Part shown: piece by piece, positions 5,709 to 12,919 of the stretch | Layout of the letters: each line of letters starts with the position of its first letter | How positions within the stretch are numbered: the stretch's first letter is position 1 | Source of the DNA: Planctomycetota bacterium | GTDB taxonomy: Bacteria > Planctomycetota > Planctomycetia > Pirellulales > Lacipirellulaceae | Direction of reading: 5' to 3' | Assembly: GCA_022614705.1 (NCBI GenBank) | Contig: JAKEIB010000397.1 | Coordinates: 1-13,140, forward strand | Length of the DNA: 13,140 bases | Notes under the pieces: generated by a model | Told to the model about the DNA's origin: nothing | Databases searched by the model: none | What the model saw: the letters and a program-made list of their open reading frames with translations, nothing else | Position numbers and translations under genes: made by a program

Positions 5709-6059
5709 ATGCTTTCGCAATACACAAAGTCACAAATGAAATTCGCCCGTTGGCCAACTTACAGCGTCTGTCGAAATGGCCGGGGACTGGCTCATTTTGC
5801 GGCGCGCCACCATCGCCGAGATGGTCGCGGAGCAAAATGTGCCTGTCCCTTCCTTCGTCTTTTGGACCTGTTCGGCAACCGCATGGACCAAAACAAGAAC
5901 GGCATCAAGGGCGAATCGATCGACTACTACCTGGCGACGCGTTTCCCAACCGGCGGCTTTGGAACGTACGACACGAGTCTGACGACCAGCTCCGGGAAGC
6001 CCAAGGCAAAACGCCCGCTTCCATTCACCGCGATCGACGCCTACTTTCAGACTTACTGA
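5709..6059 (+). CDS. Doubtful hypothetical ORF (116 aa) containing a REP-like palindrome
   Basis: The ATG at 5709 follows GAGGAA (5699-5704) at a short spacing and opens a 116-codon frame. Codons about 25-47 are encoded by a REP-like inverted repeat (5782-5850), so that part of the protein is unlikely to be an original coding sequence. The remaining C-terminal half (LDLFGNRMDQNKNGIKGE, then SIDYYLATRFPTGGF) looks more protein-like, and DQNKNG recalls an EF-hand or dockerin calcium loop without fitting its spacing. I think it is the 3' remnant of a gene whose upstream part was replaced by repeat DNA. The family is not recognised. Confidence 0.3.
   Translation: MLSQYTKSQMKFARWPTYSVCRNGRGLAHFAARHHRRDGRGAKCACPFLRLLDLFGNRMDQNKNGIKGESIDYYLATRFPTGGFGTYDTSLTTSSGKPKAKRPLPFTAIDAYFQTY
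5782..5850. repeat. REP-like palindrome (GGGGAC-GGC-CATTTTGC arms)
   Basis: The left arm 5782-5806 (GGGGACTGGCTCATTTTGC and onward) and the right arm 5826-5850 match as inverted repeats in 20 of 25 positions. The centre adds a further ACCATC/GATGGT stem with loop GCCGA. The GGGACAGGC-x-CATTTTG motif on the right arm is typical of REP sequences associated with RAYT (Y1-type) transposases. No transposase is encoded in the window. Confidence 0.7.
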
Positions 6060-6095
6060 GAAAGCACACTGCCGAATTGCGAGGCGTGAGAAACT

Positions 6096-6548
6096 TCAGG
6101 CCGTCGTCCACGGATCGTACGTGCCGAAGTTCCAGATGTGGCCTTCAAGGTCGCGGCACGTGAAGCCGCGGCCACCGTAGTCCTCGGTTTTGATATCAAT
6201 GAGAATCTCGGCGCCTGCCGACTTGGCACGCTTGTACAACGCATCGGCGTCGGTCACGACCACATACGCGCTCTATGTTTCGCAGCCGCCCATTTCATCC
6301 GGTTGTTTGATAAGTCGCCCAAACTGCGAGTCCATCTTCGTGCCGCACATGATCATTCCGTTGCCGAACGTGAGCTGGGCGTGCATGCTCGTGCCGTCCT
6401 CGTTCGGATATACGGCCTGCTTCTCGAAACCGAACGTATCGCACAGCCACTCGATCGCCGCCGGCGCATCGCGATACGACATGCAAGGGATGACCGTCGA
6501 CCGAGTGTTTGCGGCAAGCGATGGCATGGCGACTGCTCCGCACGCCAT
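6096..6548 (-). pseudogene. VOC (glyoxalase/PhnB-like) family gene with an in-frame nonsense codon
   Basis: The frame from the ATG at 6548 to the TGA at 6096-6098 is 150 codons and is interrupted only at codon 92 by TAG (plus-strand 6273-6275). Before it lie VIPCMSYRDAPAAIEWLCDT and FGFEKQAVYPNEDGTSMHAQ, then LTFGNGMIMCGTK; after it, SAYVVVTDADALYKRAKSAG, then AEILIDIKTEDYGGRGFTC and RDLEGHIWNFGTYDP. These are the two beta-alpha-beta-beta-beta modules of the vicinal oxygen chelate superfamily (glyoxalase, bleomycin-resistance and PhnB-like proteins). Relatives have a glutamine here (ETQS), so a single CAG-to-TAG change explains the break. Length and reading frame are otherwise intact, so inactivation must be recent, or the stop is a sequencing error or is read through. 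The exact reaction cannot be told. A start at codon 8 (MPSLAANTR) is also possible. Confidence 0.85.
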
Positions 6549-6631
6549 GTTAACCCATCACGATTACGGACTCCAGGCGCTGGTATCGCCTTCCGAACGT
6601 GTAATTAGTGCCCGCATTGCCATCAATCCGC

Positions 6632-6648
6632 CATGCCCGGCAGGCATG
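6632..6648. repeat. Small inverted repeat after the lipoprotein gene
   Basis: CATGCC-CGGCA-GGCATG lies about 23 bp beyond the lipoprotein stop on the minus strand. It has no T-run on either side, so terminator function is uncertain. Confidence 0.3.
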
Positions 6649-6670
6649 ACTCCAACACAACCATTGGCTG

Positions 6671-7033
6671 CTAGTCCAGTGCAATCGAAAGCTGTTGACC
6701 GAGCTCCACAGTGACGGTCCTGGACAGGTCCGCCTCGAAGTACTTGGGAGGGAGTTTCCTCAGCGCCTGCGCAGCACCGGGGACGATAGGTTTGGCGACG
6801 TAGTACGCATACGTTCCGGAAACCAACTCTCCATTGAAAGTGCCATCCTTGTGGACCGGAAACTCTCGAACATGACCATCACCGAGCGGATGAAAGGTCA
6901 TCACCATACCACCGAAGGGCTGGCCGCTTTGCGACACCTTTCCCGACACGCTCACAGGAGCCCCTTTCATTTTCACTTCCGAACTGCAACCGAGGAGACC
7001 AACAATTAAAATCAGAACTATAAACGATCGCAT
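6671..7033 (-). CDS. Small predicted lipoprotein downstream of DUF1559 gene
   Basis: This 120-residue protein begins MRSFIVLILIVGLLGC: a short basic n-region, a hydrophobic core and the lipobox LLGC with the lipidated cysteine at residue 16. It is therefore predicted to be processed by Lgt and signal peptidase II and anchored in a membrane facing the periplasm. The mature part (VSVSGKVSQSGQPFGGMVMT, then FHPLGDGHVREFPVHKDGTF) has the pattern of the carboxypeptidase-regulatory/transthyretin-like beta-sandwich lipoproteins that in planctomycetes commonly accompany DUF1559 genes. The start at 7033 is fixed by GGAGGG six bases upstream. An in-frame ATG at 7060 would overlap the DUF1559 stop. The 13-bp gap to the DUF1559 gene indicates one operon, with this gene second. 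No enzymatic motif is visible. Confidence 0.85.
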   Translation of the reverse strand: MRSFIVLILIVGLLGCSSEVKMKGAPVSVSGKVSQSGQPFGGMVMTFHPLGDGHVREFPVHKDGTFNGELVSGTYAYYVAKPIVPGAAQALRKLPPKYFEADLSRTVTVELGQQLSIALD

Positions 7034-7046
7034 TGGTGCCCTCCGG

Positions 7047-8219
7047 TTATAGGCTTTCATTGACTGTCTGGCCGTCTTCGGCGCCGACCATCCATTTCAC
7101 GACCACCCCATCAATGCTGTCAGCCAGGAAACGGACTGAACCGTCGCCCATGGTCGCATTGACACCCCCCGAATGAAACGCGAACGGTTCATCGTTGGGA
7201 CCACAGTTGTTGACAGACCAGCGGCACTCAGGCGGACCCCCTGCCGGCGAGGCGTAGTTGTTAAGCTGCGCTACGCGTGAACCGGGACTGACCGCATTGC
7301 TGGGCCCGGAATAGCCGTTGCTGACAGCGTCCGCATCAGCCCACGCAAACACGCGTCGCCCGTTTGCGCCACTCGACATATTGATGGGATCCGCGGCGCC
7401 CGATACAGGAGTGAAACGCGAGGAGTACGCTCCGTGACCGCTCACATCGGGATGCGCCCGCCCGGCGTCTTCGATCCATAGAATAGTGTGGCTTGTACCG
7501 TCGGTGACTCGATTGATGCCCCCTCCATTGCAATCGAGCATCGGACCGACAACCTGGCTTTTCCACTCGTCGGAGCCGGCAGGGGTTGTTCGCATGCCGT
7601 ACGTCGGAGAGCCAGGGCGGCCGTCGATATCCGAGAGGGCAAGCACCATGTAATCAATTCCGCCGTAGCTGTGAATCGGATCCCGCTCAGCATTCGAGAT
7701 CGGAACTGACGGGCAAATGAACGCGTCAATCTTCGCTTTCGCCGCGATCTGGCCCGACGGATGAGCGGGATCGTCGTAGTTACGCCCCTTGGACTTGGCA
7801 TGCAGCAAGCAGCCGGTCGTGGTCTTGAAGGCCTCGCCGCTGGGAGTCGCTCCGTAGGCGGCAATCGGGTCGGTCTTTTGATCGAACATATCGTACACAG
7901 CTGTCTGCTCGATGTAAGGCAAGATGATCGTGGCGGTAGAATGAATCATATACGTCGTTGACGCACCTCCGGTGGAATCGCACTGGCCAGGGGCGGGGAG
8001 TTTCCGCCGAGACGATTCATAGTTGAGAACGCCTAGCCCCAATTGCTTCATGTTATTGGTGCATTGCGACCGCCGGGCCGCTTCCCGCGCCGCTTGAATT
8101 GCCGGCAACAGCAATGCGACAAGAATGCCAATGATCGCGATGACCACCAAAAGTTCGACAAGCGTAAAGCCCCGACTACTTCCCCCACGACTGAGCCCAC
8201 TAACTGACCCGCGTTCCAT
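7047..8219 (-). CDS. DUF1559 prepilin-like protein with type II/IV N-methylation signal
   Basis: This 390-residue protein shows the hallmark planctomycete architecture. A short basic leader is followed by the prepilin peptidase site G17/F18 with Glu at mature position 5, in RGFTLVELLVVIAIIGIL. A hydrophobic helix, the invariant AIQAAREAARRSQCTNNMKQ and a long DUF1559 domain come next. The C-terminus carries the usual FHSGGVNATMGDGSVRFL motif. Such proteins look like type II pseudopilins and are present in tens to hundreds of copies per planctomycete genome; their precise role is unknown, probably in the cell envelope or surface structures. The ATG at 8219 is preceded by a purine-rich AGGAAAGG site and leaves a normal 17-residue leader. 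A longer frame to 8288 lacks such support. The lipoprotein gene follows 13 bp downstream. Confidence 0.95.
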   Translation of the reverse strand: MERGSVSGLSRGGSSRGFTLVELLVVIAIIGILVALLLPAIQAAREAARRSQCTNNMKQLGLGVLNYESSRRKLPAPGQCDSTGGASTTYMIHSTATIILPYIEQTAVYDMFDQKTDPIAAYGATPSGEAFKTTTGCLLHAKSKGRNYDDPAHPSGQIAAKAKIDAFICPSVPISNAERDPIHSYGGIDYMVLALSDIDGRPGSPTYGMRTTPAGSDEWKSQVVGPMLDCNGGGINRVTDGTSHTILWIEDAGRAHPDVSGHGAYSSRFTPVSGAADPINMSSGANGRRVFAWADADAVSNGYSGPSNAVSPGSRVAQLNNYASPAGGPPECRWSVNNCGPNDEPFAFHSGGVNATMGDGSVRFLADSIDGVVVKWMVGAEDGQTVNESL

Positions 8220-8317
8220 CCTATTCACCTTTCCTGGTTCTAGCTTTTGTAGAGCGGACGCTACCGACAGCGCCGGTCGCCGCAACACGAATGCGGAAAG
8301 GGTATGGTGCGCGTGTT

Positions 8318-8348
8318 AAGAATGGATGAAGAACTTGTGAAAAGTCAA
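8318..8348 (-). promoter_or_regulatory. Candidate promoter for the DUF1559-lipoprotein operon
   Basis: On the minus strand, TTGACT occurs about 125 bp upstream of the DUF1559 start, with an A/T-rich CATTCTTAAC at roughly the right distance for a -10 region. The -35 match is good and the -10 is weak, so this is tentative. It lies in the 160-bp gap after the phosphomutase gene. Confidence 0.3.
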
Positions 8349-8379
8349 CATGTAAAGTTTGGCCCACACGGGCGGGTCG

Positions 8380-10275
8380 TTACACACCCGCGAATTTGCG
8401 CAGATCGGCCTCCATGCGCGAAAGCCGTTCTTCGAGTTCCGCCTTCGCCGCCTCAAGGTTCGACAGTTGCTCCGGCGGCTTATAGGCAAACATGTAGAAT
8501 TTGATCTTCGGTTCCGTGCCGCTGGGTCGACAGGCTACGTAGTTGCCGTCGGTCGCGAAGTCGAGGAACACAAGGTCGCCCTTCGGCCCGGCGAGCGGCT
8601 GCGGCTCCGTGGCGCTGCCGGAGTCGTCGACTCGAATGACACATTGCCGCTCGTAGTCGCGAATCTGAACGACGCGGTCGCCGCCGATTCGCGTTGGCGG
8701 CGCGGCTCGAAACGCGGTCATCACCTCCTGCATGCGCAACATGCCCTCGCTGCCGGGCATCTGCACCGAAACCGTCCGCTCCGCGTGCGCGCCATGTTGC
8801 CAGAACAGCGCGTCGAGCTTTTCGTGCAGGGTGTGTCCGGCCTCCTTCAGCTTCGCCGCCAACTCGCACAACAAGAGCGACGCCACTGCGCCGTCCTTAT
8901 CGCGGACGTAACTCCCCGCCATGTAGCCGTGGGACTCCTCCGCGCCGAAGACGAAGAAGTCCGCGCCGAATTCGTCGATGGCCTTGGCGATCCACTTGAA
9001 CCCGACGAGCAGGTCGCCGATCGTGCGCACGCCGTAGCTATCGCCGATGCGGCGGACGAGCTGCGTGGTGACGAGCGTTTGCACGATGAAGTTTTGTGCA
9101 GTGAGGCGACCGGCGGCACGGCGGTTTTCCAACACGAAATCAGCGAGTAATGCGCAGAGTTGGTTGCCGGTGAGCGTGTGCCACTTGACCGTAGCGGCAG
9201 GCGGCCCGCCTGCTGCCACGACAGGCGAGCCGCCTGTCGCCACGAACCGGAGCGGCGCCGCACAGCCGATGCGGTCGCAGTCCGGATCGGTCGCCAGGGC
9301 AATGTCGGCGCCCGCTTCGCGCGCACGCTCGATGATCGCATCGAACACGGGCGGATTCTCCGGATTCGCAACATGCCCGGGCACGTTGGAAAAATCGCCG
9401 TCGGGCTTGGAGTGCGGCCCGAACAGTTCGACATCCGTAAAACCATCCGCGGCCAGCACGGGCAACACCGCCGTTGCCCCGACGCCGTGCAGCGGCGAGT
9501 AAATCACTTTCAGCTTTCGCGGCCCAGGCGTCGCTTGCGTGAGCACCGCCTGCTGGAACTTGGCATCCATTTCTTCCTGACAAAACACAATTTTCCCGGT
9601 CGAGTGCATCTCGTCGAAGTTCGCCCGGCGGATTTCCTGCGTATTCATCACGCGCTCGATGATCCGCTTATCGTGCGGCGGCAGAATCTGTCCGCCGGTC
9701 GACCAGTACACTTTTACCGCGTTGTCGCTAGGTGGATTGTGGCTCGCCGTCACCATGATGCCGCACGAGCACTTTTTCTCGCGAACGGTGAACGAAAGTT
9801 CGGGCGTCGCACGATAGTTCTGCAGAAAGTACACGGTGAAGCCGGCGGCCGTCATGATCTCGGCACACAAGCGAGCGAAATGATCGGATCGATGTCGCGT
9901 GTCGAACGCAATGGCACACGACAACGGCGCGCCCGCGCCCAGCGTGTCTTTCACGTAGTCGGCCAACCCCTGCGCGCTTTCGCCGATCGTGCGGTCGTTG
10001 ATCGCGTTGGAGCCGATTGGATACATCCGGCCGCGCCGGCCGCCCGTGCCGAATGGGATCACGGTCCAGAACACATCATCCAGCACCTGCCATTTCCCGG
10101 CTGCGATGTGAGCGGCAACCTCGGGGGCATACTCAGCGTAGCGCGGCTCGGTGAGCCATGCGCGAATGTTCTCCGCGGCGCTGGAACTGAGCCGATTGTC
10201 GGCAACTGCGTTCTGGACCGCATCAAGCAAACTCGCGGTGGCATCGGGCGACGCTCGTCGATTCATCTCGTTCAT
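8380..10275 (-). CDS. Phospho-sugar mutase (phosphoglucomutase/phosphomannomutase family)
   Basis: This 631-residue cytoplasmic enzyme of the alpha-D-phosphohexomutase superfamily interconverts hexose 1- and 6-phosphates through a phosphoserine, linking glycogen, nucleotide-sugar and glycolytic pools. The four signature motifs appear in order: the catalytic serine loop TASHNPPSDNAVKVY (Ser about 178), the Mg2+ loop DPDCDR (330-335), the sugar-binding EESHG (446-450) and the phosphate-binding RPSGTEPK (583-590). The length and the VIPFGTGGRRGRMYPIGSNA opening fit the larger PgcA-like mutases. Just after the Mg2+ loop there is an extra VATGGSPVVAAGGPPAAT (345-362) encoded by two short palindromes, which looks like an in-frame repeat insertion. 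The frame continues upstream to 10392, but that part is an inverted-repeat element, so I take the start at 10275. The ATG at 10266, with GGAG at better spacing, is equally possible. Confidence 0.94.
   Translation of the reverse strand: MNEMNRRASPDATASLLDAVQNAVADNRLSSSAAENIRAWLTEPRYAEYAPEVAAHIAAGKWQVLDDVFWTVIPFGTGGRRGRMYPIGSNAINDRTIGESAQGLADYVKDTLGAGAPLSCAIAFDTRHRSDHFARLCAEIMTAAGFTVYFLQNYRATPELSFTVREKKCSCGIMVTASHNPPSDNAVKVYWSTGGQILPPHDKRIIERVMNTQEIRRANFDEMHSTGKIVFCQEEMDAKFQQAVLTQATPGPRKLKVIYSPLHGVGATAVLPVLAADGFTDVELFGPHSKPDGDFSNVPGHVANPENPPVFDAIIERAREAGADIALATDPDCDRIGCAAPLRFVATGGSPVVAAGGPPAATVKWHTLTGNQLCALLADFVLENRRAAGRLTAQNFIVQTLVTTQLVRRIGDSYGVRTIGDLLVGFKWIAKAIDEFGADFFVFGAEESHGYMAGSYVRDKDGAVASLLLCELAAKLKEAGHTLHEKLDALFWQHGAHAERTVSVQMPGSEGMLRMQEVMTAFRAAPPTRIGGDRVVQIRDYERQCVIRVDDSGSATEPQPLAGPKGDLVFLDFATDGNYVACRPSGTEPKIKFYMFAYKPPEQLSNLEAAKAELEERLSRMEADLRKFAGV
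9197..9239. repeat. Tandem short palindromes inserted in frame in the mutase gene
   Basis: GCAGGCGG-C-CCGCCTGC (9197-9213) and CGACAGGCG-AGC-CGCCTGTCG (9219-9239) are both perfect palindromes sharing the core CAGGCGG/CCGCCTG. They encode most of the segment VATGGSPVVAAGGPPAAT and keep the reading frame. Their form suggests a mobile palindromic element tolerated inside coding sequence. Confidence 0.75.
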
Positions 10276-10335
10276 ACTCCGCGGAAATTGCCTGTTGCTA
10301 TTTAGACTTGCGCGAAAGTTGAATTGTCGCGCAAG

Positions 10336-10415
10336 GGGTGCCATGCTCACAGCTCTGCGTGGGCATGAACATCTCGCTGTTAGCATGGCCACTCAGAGCA
10401 GTGGCCATGGCACCC
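10336..10415. repeat. 80-bp inverted-repeat element (MITE-like)
   Basis: The arms 10336-10367 and 10384-10415 are 32 bp each and pair in about 27 of 32 positions. The outer ends are perfect (GGGTGCCATG and CATGGCACCC), and the loop is 16 nt. It lies between the start of the mutase gene and the divergent haem-protein gene. No target-site duplication is evident by eye. I recognise GGGTGCCA/TGGCACCC-ended hairpins as recurrent in planctomycete genomes, but copy number here is one. Confidence 0.75.
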
Positions 10416-10587
10416 AATGGTTCACTTTCGATGCAGGGATCATTGATACGAAAACGCTACGCCAACGTAACATACACGTCGAGTCGCCAGCTAGACCCGA
10501 TCGGGTGTGGCGAGCCAATCGTGGGCGCTTGCTGGGAGTGCTTCGCCCACCGATAATACCGGAGTGTAAAACCGGCGCGGAGAAGGT
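10416..10587. other. Leader region of the haem-protein gene
   Basis: This stretch holds no gene. TTGATA (around 10443) followed 19 bp later by TAACAT is the only promoter-like pair I see, and its spacing is longer than ideal. GGAGAAGG just before 10588 is a good ribosome-binding site. Confidence 0.3.
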
Positions 10588-11550
10588 ATGACTTGTCGTC
10601 GCGTGCAAATCGTGATCGTGGGAATGGCGCTTTCTGCCTTGCTTCCGTGCGTCGCGGCGGATGCCAAGGAATCCGCGGGGCCGGCGAAGCGAGCGCGTCC
10701 GCCCAAGTGGTCTGCCGACGTTTTGGACGCATTTTTTGAAGACGCGCGCGAGAAGCTGGTTGGTTCGCGGCCGGATTACAGCGCGACGACAGACGTCGTT
10801 GTTGCCGATAGTGCTCCGCCGGCGGCTTCGGACGGCGGGGCAACGCCAACCGGCGCGGCGTGGTCGAACGTAATTGATGCGGAGACCATTGAGACGGAGA
10901 TCAAACGACTCGGGCAGGAGTTGGCAAAGGCGGTGACGACGCCAAGCGAATTCAAAGGCGGCAAGTACGAGGACTGTCGCCGACTTTTTAGCGAATTGGC
11001 CGTGCTGTTCGCGGTCGCTGCCGAGTACGACGGCGACGTCCGTTGGAAGGATTCGGCGCCGGGCCTGCGCGATCGGTTCGCCCGCGCGGGTCGCAACTGC
11101 AAGGTCGGCACCGATCAGACGTTCAAAGAATCGATCCAGCGAAAACAAGACCTGTCCGATTTGATCGCCGGATCCCGGCCCAACGTGCCACAAGCGGAGC
11201 GAGCTGCCGATTGGGGGCAAGTCGCCGATCGTCCGCCGCTGATGCAGCGGCTCAACATCGCGCACGAGGAACGGCTCACGAAGTGGCTCGCGAATCAGCG
11301 GCAGTTCGAAGCGAACCGCGACGACGTGCGCCATGAAGCACAACTCGTCGCCGCGATTGCCGACGTGGTCGGCCGCGAGGGGTTCGACTATTGGGACGAA
11401 GATGAGTACGCGAAACATGTTCGCGAATTGCGCCAGGCGGCGGCCGACGTTTCCGCCGCGGTCGAGCTGGATAATTACGAACAGGCACAGAAGGCGATCA
11501 ATCGAGCGACGAAAGCCTGTGCCGATTGCCATGAGCTTTATCGCGAGTGA
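10588..11550 (+). CDS. Exported protein with C-terminal c-type haem-binding motif
   Basis: This 320-residue protein has an N-terminal signal peptide (VQIVIVGMALSALLPCVAAD, cleavage near residue 25), so it is periplasmic or outside the inner membrane. The body is predicted to be largely helical and charged, with a low-complexity Pro/Ala/Ser linker around residues 72-92. A CxxCH haem motif (C311-A-D-C-H315, in KACADCHELYR) sits six residues from the end. A haem motif at the extreme C-terminus of a helical bundle is the arrangement of cytochrome c'/c556-type proteins, although those are about 130-150 residues, so this may be two helical domains or a longer planctomycete variant. It probably binds one covalent haem and transfers electrons or binds a small ligand. 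GGAGAAGG before the ATG fixes the start. The isomerase-like gene follows 82 bp later. Confidence 0.8.
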   Translation: MTCRRVQIVIVGMALSALLPCVAADAKESAGPAKRARPPKWSADVLDAFFEDAREKLVGSRPDYSATTDVVVADSAPPAASDGGATPTGAAWSNVIDAETIETEIKRLGQELAKAVTTPSEFKGGKYEDCRRLFSELAVLFAVAAEYDGDVRWKDSAPGLRDRFARAGRNCKVGTDQTFKESIQRKQDLSDLIAGSRPNVPQAERAADWGQVADRPPLMQRLNIAHEERLTKWLANQRQFEANRDDVRHEAQLVAAIADVVGREGFDYWDEDEYAKHVRELRQAAADVSAAVELDNYEQAQKAINRATKACADCHELYRE

Positions 11551-11598
11551 CGCGATTCGCCTGCGAGCCGTTGGCTCGCGGCTGTTTCCCCACAATTC

Positions 11599-11626
11599 GC
11601 AATCCGAAATCCGCAATCCGAAATTT
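11599..11626. repeat. Tandem GCAATCCGAAATCC repeat before the isomerase-like gene
   Basis: GCAATCCGAAATCC (11599-11612) is followed at once by GCAATCCGAAATTT (11613-11626). This unit is a recurrent intergenic sequence in planctomycetes, and its complementary strand yields spurious peptides of the type FRIADFGLRI. It occupies the place where a Shine-Dalgarno for the gene at 11633 would be expected. Confidence 0.7.
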
Positions 11627-11632
11627 TCCCCC

Positions 11633-12919
11633 ATGTCCGATCAACTTCGCAAGCGTCTGTTTGACGAACTCGATGCCATCCGGCTGATCGATCCGCATTC
11701 ACACATCGAGCCGAAATCGGCCGCGTCGAAGACGCTGGCCGATATTCTGGGATATCACTATTACACCGAGCTCATCCATTCCGCCGGCATGCCGCGGACG
11801 GAAATCGAGGAGCCGGGGCTCGACCCGAAGGAAAAAGTCCGCCGGTTGGTTGAACGATTTGAGCCGCTGCGGAACACGGTCCAATACAGTTGGCTGTTGG
11901 AGCTGGCCCGTGAGTTTTTCGATTTTCCCGCGGGCGAAGGCCTGACGACGTCGAACTGGGAACAGCTCTACGACACCGCGACCAAAAAAATGGCCCAGCC
12001 CGATTGGGAACGGCAGGTGCTAAATCGCACGAAATTGGACGCCGTGTTTTTGACGAATAACTTTGACGATCCACTCGAAGGCTTTGATACGTCGCGTTAC
12101 GTTCCTTGCCTGCGGACCGACGACTTGGTGTTCCATCTCGGCAAACCGGAAGTTCGCGAGCGGTTGGAGAAGGCGTCCGATTCAACGGTGAAAGACGCCG
12201 TCGCGGTGCGCACGGCAATCGGCAAACTGTTCGAGCGTTTCGTATCCAAGGGCGCGCGGGCGTGTGCTATTTCACTTCCACCCAACTTTACGCCGACCGC
12301 TTGCTCGCCGTCGGCCGCCGACCGCGCGCTCGCAGCGTTGTTGCAAGGTTCAGAACCGGATCACAAGAACCAGACGACACTTTCGCACTTCGTATTTTGG
12401 ACACTCGCCGAATTCTGTGCTGAGTTCAAACTCCCGTTCGACCTCATGATCGGCGTGAACCGGGCCGTGTACCGCGGCGGCGTGTATCAGGGCCAGGACC
12501 TGTACGATAGCCGTGTGTCGCTGATCCAGTACCAGGAGTTGTTCAACGCGTTCCCGCAGGTGACGTTCCCGATCTCCGTGCTAGCCAGCGTGACGACTCA
12601 AGAGCTCGTGAGCTACGCCTGGATCTTTCCGAACGTCGTGACGAACGGCCACTGGTGGTATTCGAACACGCCCGCCTACATCGAGCAGGATGCGGCCGCG
12701 CGGCTCGAGGCCGTGCCGCAAACGAAGCAAATCGGCTACTACAGTGACGCCTACAAGCTCGAATTCTGTCTGCCGAAGTTCGCCATGTACAAGCGGATCC
12801 TCGCCAAGATTCTAGCCGAGCGCTTCATCATCGACCGCGGTTGGTCTGAGCAACAGGCGCTCACTCTCGGCCGCCGCGTGCTCCGCGGCAACGTGGAGCG
12901 CATCTTCAACATGCGCTGA
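11633..12919 (+). CDS. Glucuronate isomerase (UxaC)-like amidohydrolase-fold protein
   Basis: This 428-residue cytoplasmic protein resembles the uronate isomerase family, which converts D-glucuronate or D-galacturonate to the keto-uronates in hexuronate breakdown. The N-terminus carries the metal-binding H-x-H of the amidohydrolase superfamily (IDPHSHIEPK, H22 and H24). Other family-like blocks are TLADILGYHYYTELIHSAG, GVNRAVYRGGVYQGQDLYD and NVVTNGHWWYSNTPAYIEQD. The region GYYSDAYKLEF falls where UxaC proteins have the T-D-S-R metal/substrate loop, so the conserved aspartate is present but the flanking residues differ. It is also shorter than the usual roughly 470 residues. I therefore regard it as a divergent branch whose substrate may not be glucuronate. 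The ATG at 11633 is chosen because it directly precedes the conserved domain; a longer frame upstream only overlaps the haem-protein gene. No other uronate genes are nearby. Confidence 0.78.
   Translation: MSDQLRKRLFDELDAIRLIDPHSHIEPKSAASKTLADILGYHYYTELIHSAGMPRTEIEEPGLDPKEKVRRLVERFEPLRNTVQYSWLLELAREFFDFPAGEGLTTSNWEQLYDTATKKMAQPDWERQVLNRTKLDAVFLTNNFDDPLEGFDTSRYVPCLRTDDLVFHLGKPEVRERLEKASDSTVKDAVAVRTAIGKLFERFVSKGARACAISLPPNFTPTACSPSAADRALAALLQGSEPDHKNQTTLSHFVFWTLAEFCAEFKLPFDLMIGVNRAVYRGGVYQGQDLYDSRVSLIQYQELFNAFPQVTFPISVLASVTTQELVSYAWIFPNVVTNGHWWYSNTPAYIEQDAAARLEAVPQTKQIGYYSDAYKLEFCLPKFAMYKRILAKILAERFIIDRGWSEQQALTLGRRVLRGNVERIFNMR

Noticed and set aside
5492..6163. A 223-codon plus-strand frame across 5492-6163
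   Set aside because: It crosses the REP-like palindrome and the 3' end of the VOC gene, and its composition is not protein-like.
6138..6714. Plus-strand open frames of 156 and 174 codons
   Set aside because: They are antisense to the VOC pseudogene and lack any independent support.
8360..8390. Terminator for the phosphomutase gene (GCCC-GTGT-GGGC)
   Set aside because: Only a 4-bp stem and no T-run on the minus strand.
9160..10305. A 381-codon plus-strand open frame and a 263-codon one at 8359-9150
   Set aside because: Both are antisense shadows of the phospho-sugar mutase, which has all four signature motifs; the shadows are Arg/His/Ala-rich with no family resemblance.
10393..11634. A 413-codon minus-strand open frame
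   Set aside because: It is antisense to the haem-protein gene, which has a signal peptide, a ribosome-binding site and CxxCH. The antisense product has no recognisable feature.
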